A stretch of 14,016 nucleotides of DNA from positions 1 to 14,016 of the forward strand of contig NW_026570731.1 in assembly GCF_019649055.1 (NCBI RefSeq), in the 5' to 3' direction. Below, piece after piece: positions 8,782 through 14,016 of this stretch (position 1 is its first letter; each line of letters begins with the position of its first letter). The stretch comes from Paramacrobiotus metropolitanus. Its lineage: Eukaryota; Tardigrada; Eutardigrada; Parachela; Macrobiotidae. Position numbers and translations under genes: made by a program. The notes beneath the pieces are model-generated. The model did not search any database, was not told the DNA's origin, and was given only the letters and a program-made list of their open reading frames with translations.

Positions 8782-9076
8782 CAAACGTGGATTACGAACA
8801 TCGTTATCTTATCTGACAGCATTCACACTCACAGATGAGGACTGGAGTGAGAGTTCAGTTCTAAATCGCAGTCGAGAGGCCTATGGCAAAGCCGTAAAAT
8901 TTGGCTCACTAAACCGGTGAAATGCATACGGTACTCGGGTACTGTATTAGCGGACAGCTGCGCACACAGCTTAGCATCTGTCTGTGTAACAATAACATCA
9001 AATAAATTTCTTTTGGTTCTACCATTAAGTACCGTTTGCGGACCTCCGATTTGCCTTCTTCATAAAGAACAGCAAA

Positions 9077-9712
9077 ATGGCAAGCGCTAGTCAGTCGCCT
9101 TACGATGTTGCGGCTACAATCAAGGTGATCAATCATACAAAATGGCCACTGAAACTAGAAAGTTGTCATCTCAGTTATGGCCATATTGAAACCGTGATCA
9201 ATCTCGTCCAGCCTGGACAGTATGACATTATGAGGACGCACAAAAAAGGATTCACCACAAGTGGTAAGATAGTGCTGTTAGCACGGTGCTTGTGATATAA
9301 GTATCGCACAAGTTTTTCGTTTTGCTTCGGAAGTGTTCCGATCGAAACATTCTTTGTAATAATCTGGGTTGCGGCTTTTTGTACTGCTTTTTCAGTTTTT
9401 TTAACAAAACAAGCAGAAATGTTCTCTGTTAAAGTGTAGTCGTGTATTGCGTTGTTTTATCCAGGAACATCAGGCACTGTGGCATGGCGTGTGGAGGGAA
9501 TGCAAACGTCGGTCATCGTCATGTGGTCCCTTCCCTACAGCCCCACATTTAGTAGCAATGTCCTCGCAGTTGGTGTGTGCGGCAACGGGCGCATTTCGGC
9601 TGCAACATTTGATGAAATGTTCTGCAAAGAAGAAACATACTTCAAAAGGAAAGAGTATTACAAGTTAGTGCACGGCAACACATGCAGCTTAAAAAGGTCG
9701 CTTAAGCGTTGA
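9077..9712 (+). CDS. actinoporin-like pore-forming protein (anemone cytotoxin family), two exons
   Basis: Exon 1 is 9077-9263, exon 2 is 9465-9712, about 144 codons. The ATG lies in a strong animal context (GCAAAATGG). Exon 1 has IKVINHTKWPL, like the first strand of the family, where an Asn-Thr/Glu-Ser pair precedes Trp. Exon 2 has GTSGTVAWRV and VIVMWSLPYS, matching the family segments around GxxGVxxY and the M-[WF]-S-[VI]-P-[WYF]-[DN] membrane-binding loop. The family (Pfam Anemone_cytotox) binds sphingomyelin or phosphocholine headgroups and can oligomerise into pores; non-toxic relatives exist in many animals and plants. Family members are usually 175-180 residues after the signal. Here there is no signal peptide, little N-terminal helix and no clear last strand, and a basic tail (SLKRSLKR) ends the frame. 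Aromatics normally lining the headgroup site are partly replaced: after SLPYS the expected Tyr and Trp-Trp are Ser and Val-Leu. Activity is therefore uncertain. Further exons on either side are possible. Confidence 0.8.
9264..9464 (+). other. 201-bp GT-AG intron of the actinoporin-like gene
   Basis: The donor GTG|GTAAGAT matches the eukaryotic consensus. The acceptor TTTTATCCAG|GA follows a T-rich tract (about 9371-9405). Exon 1 ends after the first base of a Gly codon and exon 2 supplies the other two (phase 1), giving a Gly-Thr-Ser-Gly passage where the family has a Gly-rich turn. Reading through the donor instead reaches TGA at 9293-9295. The matching phase is strong evidence for a real intron. 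Confidence 0.85.
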
Positions 9713-10426
9713 TCCAAATAGAAAGCTACCAGACCTGGCCAGTTGTGGAATTTAAACTCATAGTTGGATTTAAGAGTTAATCGCAGCTCACGAGTTACGC
9801 TACAAGTTGAGCCGAGGTAGCGGCAATAGACAAATTAATTTTTTCTTTTGGCTGATCGCTGAACGCTGTTAAAATTGCAAATGCGATGGTAGTTAAGTGT
9901 GCATCCGTCGCATCGCGCTTAGCGGATACAGAGCACGTACGTACGTGCACCTCAACTCAACCCGGATATGCAGTGCTTTGCTAAGCGCGCAGGCCTTACG
10001 GTAACCTCGCAAGTTATCGTCGTGGCTGAAGCGGTCTTGCGCTAAACGTCACGAATTTGGGGAGGAGCCACAAATAACAGCAGTAAAACTTTAGAGCTAG
10101 TGAAAAATTAACCTCTGTAATAACTGGAGTTAACTCGCGTTTAAACTAACAAAAATCGCGTTTCAATAAAAAAATCTGCACTTTATTGATTTCGCTTTAT
10201 TAATCATTTATTCATCTTCAAATAACCTCCACGCGTACCGGTATCACCATTGCGAGATCTGGCACACAGATCATAATTAACTTTTTTGAACAAGTGATCT
10301 GATCAGTGCAACTAGTAGCTATCAGCAGCACAGCGCACAGGCTCACGATAGTGAGGAAATGAGGCTTTATTGTGTATCGCAATAAAGTACAAGTACAGCA
10401 CAGTGCGTGAGCAAAATCATGACTAA
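9713..10426. other. 3' flank of the actinoporin-like gene; no further gene seen
   Basis: AATAAA at 10165-10170, about 450 bases after the stop, could be a polyadenylation signal. CGCGCTTAGC (9915-9924) and GCTAAGCGCG (9980-9989) form a 10-bp inverted pair enclosing the palindrome at 9933-9948. I found no clear third exon carrying the missing last strand of the family. Confidence 0.45.
9933..9948. repeat. 16-bp perfect palindrome
   Basis: GCACGTACGTACGTGC is self-complementary and contains three ACGT cores. It lies within a 75-bp stretch bracketed by the inverted pair CGCGCTTAGC/GCTAAGCGCG, so the region could fold as a branched cruciform. Confidence 0.7.
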
Positions 10427-10846
10427 GGCGCGATTCAAGTATTACGTAACGCGATTTTTCGTGATTTTCGACCACCCCTCGCACCTTGTAGCACCGCATA
10501 ATGAAATTTTTTCAGATGGCGCTGGCTAAGCGCGCATCGACCATCGACGGAACAAAAGCACACCCGGAAGTAGGCTTTAATGCCGAAATCTGAACACACA
10601 CGGCGCCTTGCGCGCCCGCCAAAAACCAACTGGCCTCTGTAGGCAGCGCTTTGCTGAATACGTAACGAAGAGTCCGACCACCCCCCTTCAAATATCCAAC
10701 TAAAAGACATTATTTTTTCGTTTTTTATGGGGTGTCGGCCCGCACTTAACAAAAATTTTTGAACCCCCTACCCCATGTAACACGGCGTAACAAAAAGCCA
10801 AGACCACATCCCACCCCTATGCCTTACGTAATACTTGAATCGCGCC
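10427..10846. mobile_element. PIF/Harbinger-type MITE with TAA target duplication
   Basis: The ends are perfect 23-bp inverted repeats, 10427-10449 and 10824-10846, opening GGCGCGATTCAAGTATTACG. TAA directly flanks both sides (10424-10426 and 10847-10849). A 3-bp TWA duplication and a GG-starting TIR fit PIF/Harbinger. Beyond the TIRs the sequence is C-rich on this strand (GACCACCCC, CCACCCCCCTTC, CCCCCTACCCC). The TTACGTAA core and such poly-C patches recall MITEs I know from other invertebrates; that is recollection only. At 420 bp it encodes no transposase; open frames within it are not genes. Confidence 0.85.
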
Positions 10847-10929
10847 TAAGTGGAATGAGCGGCTGAATGGTGCGAAACTGTTTCGGCTATCTGCGGCTCT
10901 GGGCTGATCCAACGCGAGCAAACGAACGC

Positions 10930-11065
10930 CGATTGGCCGAGACGTAAAGCCGTAGGCGTGGCAAGGCGTGGCCGAGCCAGAGTCGAGGCCGATACGGCGT
11001 AAGACAGCGAGTGCGACTTTGTGTGCGAGTTAGCACACCGGAAGCAGGACTGTCGCCGGCTGCCA
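10930..11065 (+). repeat. direct repeat, copy A (~136 bp)
   Basis: It starts CGATTGGCCGAGACGTAAAG and includes GCCGTAGGCGTGGCAAGGCG, AGAGTCGAGG and AGCACACCGGAAGCAGGACT. It matches 11466-11598 closely with scattered substitutions and small indels. GC content is clearly above the surrounding sequence. Confidence 0.8.
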
Positions 11066-11465
11066 TCTCGTTTGCTGCCATGACGATGGGCCTCACATGC
11101 CTTTGGGCGGGAGTCTGAGCCCCTGCGAAGGACATCGGCCTCATATCGGCTCGGTGCCTGCTCCGCACAGGACACTATTGGTGTTTGTGACTGAGCCTCG
11201 GGGGTCTCCAGTGTGGATGTCTCCGGTCCTGCGTTCTCCTCCGGACCCGTGGTGGCGATACAATTCACGGCAGAAATCCGAAGGTCGGTTGGGTTTCTTG
11301 TTTGACCGGTGTAGGCCTCTGTTCGCGAACATCCCTAACGGCAAAAAGTGAAAGTAAAAATAAGCATCAATCTCTTTCTTTCTAGATAGAGTACAATAAA
11401 ACATTATTTCAGAGGTAGAAAAACAGTAAAACAAAATTAAAGTCTTTGGTCCGGGTCTTTGGTCC
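11066..11465. other. spacer between direct repeats, no gene recognised
   Basis: GC-rich to about 11340, then AT-rich, with TTCTTTCTTTCT at about 11372-11383 and AATAAA at 11395-11400. Minus-strand frames of 140 and 164 codons (10846-11268, 11141-11635) cross this stretch and the repeats. Their translations are Ser/Thr/Arg-rich and match no family I know, so I do not accept them as genes. A decayed element internal region is possible. Confidence 0.45.
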
Positions 11466-11598
11466 CGATTGGCCGAGCGTAAAGCCGTAGGCGTGGCAAG
11501 GCGTAGACAAACCAGAGTCGAGGCGATACGGCGTACGGCAGCAAGTGTGACTCTGTGGCGAGTCAGCACACCGGAAGTAGGACTGTCACTGGCTGCCC
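11466..11598 (+). repeat. direct repeat, copy B (~133 bp)
   Basis: Shares with copy A CGATTGGCCGAG, GTAAAGCCGTAGGCGTGGCA, CCAGAGTCGAGG, GATACGGCGTA and GCACACCGGAAG. Spacing between copies is about 400 bp. They could be diverged terminal repeats of a small retroelement, two units of a dispersed repeat, or a local duplication; no TG...CA ends or target duplication is evident. Confidence 0.8.
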
Positions 11599-11635
11599 TT
11601 TCGTAGGATTCGTAGGATACACTCAAAACTTTCAC

Positions 11636-11791
11636 TTTCGCGCACTCCGAACCACGTTTTTGTACTACTTTATCTCATTCTAAAGTTAAATGATGATACA
11701 ATGTTCTGAAAGCCGTTTGCGCGCGCAACATCCGGTTGCCGAGATATGGCGAAGTAAAATAGACGAAAAGTTTAAATGAATTGTATTTAAA
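11636..11791 (+). repeat. foldback-family fragment, left-arm orientation
   Basis: Resembles 4518-4680 in the left arm of the TTAA element: TTTCGCGCACT, then GCGCGCAACATCCGGTTGC (11729-11747) and AAAAGTTTAAATG (11767-11779). The outer TTAA end and the whole second arm are missing. The match stops where retroelement coding similarity begins, so that retroelement probably inserted into this copy. Confidence 0.78.
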
Positions 11792-12782
11792 TTTCATTCC
11801 GCTTCCGGACTCGTGTCGCTGCTGCTTCCCAATCACGCGGCCGTGGACGGCACAAATGCAAAGGAATTGTGGAAAGCGAAAAGTGGTCAGACAGAACTCC
11901 CAGAATCGAACTTCCTGAAGTCACAGCGCACATGGGATGTACCGTTCTGTAACATGTCGCTGTCGACACTGCTGGAAGTCTTCCGGGACGATGAAACCAA
12001 CAGAGCCCGCCTGCCTCTTCAGTCGAAACCGGAAGCAGGTATCTGGCTAAATGCGTTGCCGTCAGCGCATATCGGAAATCTTTTGAGTTCTGGATGACAA
12101 CACCCTCAAGATATGAGTTGGAATCAGGCTGGGTGCAGTCATTTGTGAAGCACACGCGTGTGCCAAATGCCGCAAGCCTGTAGATGTATACGGCCACCAT
12201 GGACTGTCATGCTCGTTTTCTGCCGGGAGACATGCACGTCACGGTGGTCTGAACAGCATTGTGTGCCGATCATTGGTTTCGGCGGGCATTCCGACAAAAC
12301 TCGAACCACGTGGCACGTCCCATACGTCCGATCGTCGCCCCGACGGATGCTCCACGTTTGCCTGGACGCGTGGTATATGTCTGGCATGGGACGTCACCTG
12401 CGTCGACACTGTCGCCCTATCCCATATTAAGTCCACTTCCTCAGCCGCCGTTGCCCAAGCCGAAGACAAGAAAACCAGACTCTATGCGTATCTTAAAGGC
12501 ATATACATTTTTACTGTACTAGCCTTTGAAACGCTCGGGCCCTGGAGGAAATTGGCATCGGCCTTAACAAAGGAAATTGGCAAGCGGCTACGGCAGCACA
12601 CCGGGGAATCTCGCTCACACAAATTCCTACGTCAGCGTCTGTCGATTAAAATAAAAGGGGGCAACGCGGCTTCCGTGCTGGGGACGATGGAAGGGGCGGA
12701 TAAATCAGAAGAAATTTTGCTGTTAAAATTCTGTTTTTGTTGCCAATTCATGTATCTAAGTGACTCTAACTGGCTTGGCTAA
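11792..12782 (+). pseudogene. 5'-truncated retroelement pol, C-terminal half with restriction-like endonuclease motifs
   Basis: Coding similarity starts at about 11792 (FHSASGLVSLLLPN) and continues RTWDVPFCNMSL and PEAGIWLNALPSAHIG. A one-base shift lies at about 12085-12090 and an in-frame TGA at 12114-12116 (LDDNTLKI, stop, VGIRLGAV). The second frame holds a zinc-knuckle-like CxxC (12159-12170) with HHGLSC (12195-12212), then GRHARH, RPDG (12336-12347) and WDVTCVDT (12387-12410). It ends with SHKFLRQRLSI, GGNAASVLGTM and a Lys/Phe tail. CxxC...HxxxC, R-H, PD and D in this order resemble the restriction-like endonuclease of R2-type non-LTR retrotransposons; the domain assignment is inference. 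Proteins with RPDG...WDxTCxDT...RGNAASVLGT behind a reverse transcriptase are common in invertebrate genomes. The reverse transcriptase is absent, as in 5'-truncated retroinsertions. Confidence 0.8.
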
Positions 12783-12786
12783 TAAA
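12781..12786 (+). promoter_or_regulatory. candidate polyadenylation signal
   Basis: AATAAA overlaps the stop codon of the retroelement frame (TAA at 12780-12782). No long A tail follows. Confidence 0.4.
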
Positions 12787-12831
12787 AAGTATGTGCCTAA
12801 AAAATTGGATTGCTGTGTAGTGTGTACTAAA

Positions 12832-13177
12832 ATTACCCGATCTTCTTGAAACTTTGTTATAAAAGACACATGGCCATAAAGTCGAAAGTGAACTAATAAT
12901 TATCAGTTCCATAGCATTTTTTCCGATTTAAAACAAAGTTCAAAAATTTTTAAAAACTTATTTTAAAATTATGGGAAAATGCCGAAATTGGTTCACTTTG
13001 GACTTGATGGCCATGTGTCTTTTGTAGCAAAATTTCAAGAAAACCGGGTAATAACCAGACTTTTGATACAATGAAAATTATGGGATGCATTAAGCAGTGC
13101 ATTCGGAGTGCGCGATAGCAAAAGCTTTAGTGTATGTATTCCATTTTGGGCACCATTTACCGGGCCCTTTTCCTTAA
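12832..13177. mobile_element. diverged member of the foldback family, left outer arm lost
   Basis: 12832-12893 and 12991-13053 are inverted copies (ATTACCCGATCTTCTTGAAA against the complement of TTTCAAGAAAACCGGGTAAT), with the intervening 100 bp also loosely palindromic. The sequence continues on the right only: CCAGACTTTTGAT, GGGATGCATTAAG and finally TTTACCGGGCCCTTTTCCTTAA at 13156-13177. The ending matches the complete element's CCGGGCCAAATCCCTTAA with a few changes, including the terminal TTAA. It is much more diverged than the 4455 copy, so it is older or from another subfamily. Confidence 0.72.
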
Positions 13178-13231
13178 TCCAAGGTCGTTTGCTAACGCGT
13201 GTTTTCATTCAAATTACTGGCATAGTTTCTT

Positions 13232-13237
13232 TTTATT
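13232..13237 (-). promoter_or_regulatory. candidate polyadenylation signal of the minus-strand retroelement
   Basis: AATAAA on the minus strand, about 70 bases beyond the stop at 13307-13309. The other copy carries the same AATAAAAAG string, so both 3' ends share a similar signal. Confidence 0.4.
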
Positions 13238-13306
13238 TCGGCAGCAGCCAGTACACAGAGCAATAATACGCTTGCGGAGATTAAGACTAATTAAAATGAT
13301 TGAAGT

Positions 13307-14016
13307 TTAAACGTTAAAAAAACAGCCGAAGTCAGTGTCATTCGTAATCTTCGGGCGTGCATTCAGTGTGCCCAGCACTGCTGCCGCATTTCCTCTGACT
13401 ACCGCTAGACTAAAACGTTGTTTTAAAAAGGCCGTAGATCGTGGTTCCCCGGTAACTTCGCGGATCTTCCGGCCGGCGAAACGGATCAATTCGGCAAAGG
13501 CCGTACCAAAAGTCTCGAACGTCTCGATCGCCAAGGGGTATAAGAGATATCCCATAATTTCGACAAAGGCGTATTTCCGGCGCTTGCTGTCCTCAGCAAG
13601 CTGTGCTACGCTTCCGGCTTTCATCGAGCTAGCGTGTACGTGAGATACAGCTACAGTGTCCCAGCAAATAGCATCCCACACAACTGCTTTACCATCACGT
13701 ACAGGAACCAAGGTCATCCCATCAGGTCGCATGTTAGTGCGATCACACAATCCCGACGGTTCCATTTGGCAGGGATAGCCCGCCATCTCCAAAGCACGCT
13801 TCGTCTCATTGTTGAGCTCGACATGTTACGACCATCTGCCCTTACTGCTCGAACATGACAAACCGTGGTGGCCGTTTACTTCCACTTTGCTTCCACAATT
13901 AACGCAATCGTGCTCCTCCACTACAGGAAGACCGAATCGAAGAGCAACGCCCACTCTAACCTCGTCATCCCGCGAAAATGTCCGAAGATTAGGTGCCGGC
14001 AATGCGTTAATCCAAG
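13307..14016 (-). pseudogene. retroelement pol C-terminus, second diverged copy, runs off the window
   Basis: Read from 14016 leftward, the frame begins WINALPAPNL and runs RDDEVRVGVALRFG, EEHDCVNCGSKVEV, GHHGLSC. It meets TAA at 13826-13828, where the family usually has Arg before HVELNN, then continues RALEMAGYPCQMEPSG, MRPDGMTLVPV (RPDG 13718-13729), VVWDAICWDTVAVSH, RSTAFLKQRFSL and VVRGNAAAVLGTL. The motif order equals that of 11792-12782, but the two differ at many residues, so they are separate subfamilies and not a recent duplication. Except for that one stop the visible frame is open. The reverse transcriptase would lie beyond the right edge. The normal role is target cleavage for reverse-transcription priming if the endonuclease reading is right; this copy cannot make the full protein unless the stop is read through or is a sequencing error. 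Confidence 0.82.

Noticed and set aside
9264-9295. Continuation of the actinoporin-like exon 1 frame to TGA
   Set aside because: A consensus donor at 9264 and a phase-matched acceptor at 9464 explain the sequence better, and family similarity resumes in exon 2.
10435-10752. 105-codon minus-strand frame
   Set aside because: Falls inside the Harbinger-type MITE, which is non-coding by structure.
11141-11635. 164-codon minus-strand frame
   Set aside because: Spans an AT-rich spacer and one copy of the GC-rich direct repeat; the composition is biased and no family is recognised.
12139-12522. Several overlapping frames on both strands
   Set aside because: They are shadows of the retroelement frame that carries CxxC, RPDG and WDVTCVDT.
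1-14016. tRNA or rRNA genes
   Set aside because: I saw no convincing A-box/B-box pair with cloverleaf arms and no rRNA core sequence; a weak B-box-like string near 5838 lacks the rest of a tRNA.

Overview
The window looks like nuclear DNA of an invertebrate animal. One recognisable gene is split by a short GT-AG intron whose phase restores the frame. Coding density is very low. Most of the remaining recognisable content is eukaryotic transposon debris: a Helitron, a TAA-flanked Harbinger-type MITE, a tyrosine-recombinase remnant and two non-LTR-like retroelement tails. Nothing suggests a bacterium or phage. The species cannot be fixed. An actinoporin-like gene beside retroelements with the RPDG...WDxTCxDT signature would fit a cnidarian, sponge, mollusc or similar lineage.

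Layout: 1-1197 has no recognisable gene, only short AT-rich palindromes and a perfect 17-bp hairpin. 1198-2784 is a complete non-autonomous Helitron carrying part of a foldback element. 2785-4127 is featureless. 4128-6011 is bounded by inverted arrays of a ~16-bp unit, like a Foldback-type transposon, and contains a complete TTAA-flanked foldback element at 4455-5140. 6012-7370 has no supported gene. 7379-7754 is the broken C-terminal part of a tyrosine recombinase, followed by stacked hairpins. 7920-8394 is a MITE with perfect 62-bp inverted ends.

9077-9712 is the one plausible host gene, a two-exon actinoporin-like (anemone-cytotoxin family) gene with no visible signal peptide, an apparently short C-terminus and several altered lipid-site positions. 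10427-10846 is the Harbinger-type MITE. 10930-11598 holds a diverged direct duplication. 11792-12782 (+) and 14016-13307 (-) are convergent, broken 3' ends of two diverged copies of one retroelement type, showing a zinc-knuckle and restriction-like-endonuclease motif pattern. A palindromic foldback relative lies between them.

The recurring theme is one foldback family, recognisable by GCGCGCAACATCCGGTTGC in three of its copies and by a CCGGGCC...TTAA end. It appears four times in 14 kb: inside the Helitron, inside the tandem-repeat foldback element, directly against the retroelement 5' truncation point, and between the retroelement tails. No operon-like cooperation of genes is visible. The region reads as a transposon graveyard around one small gene.
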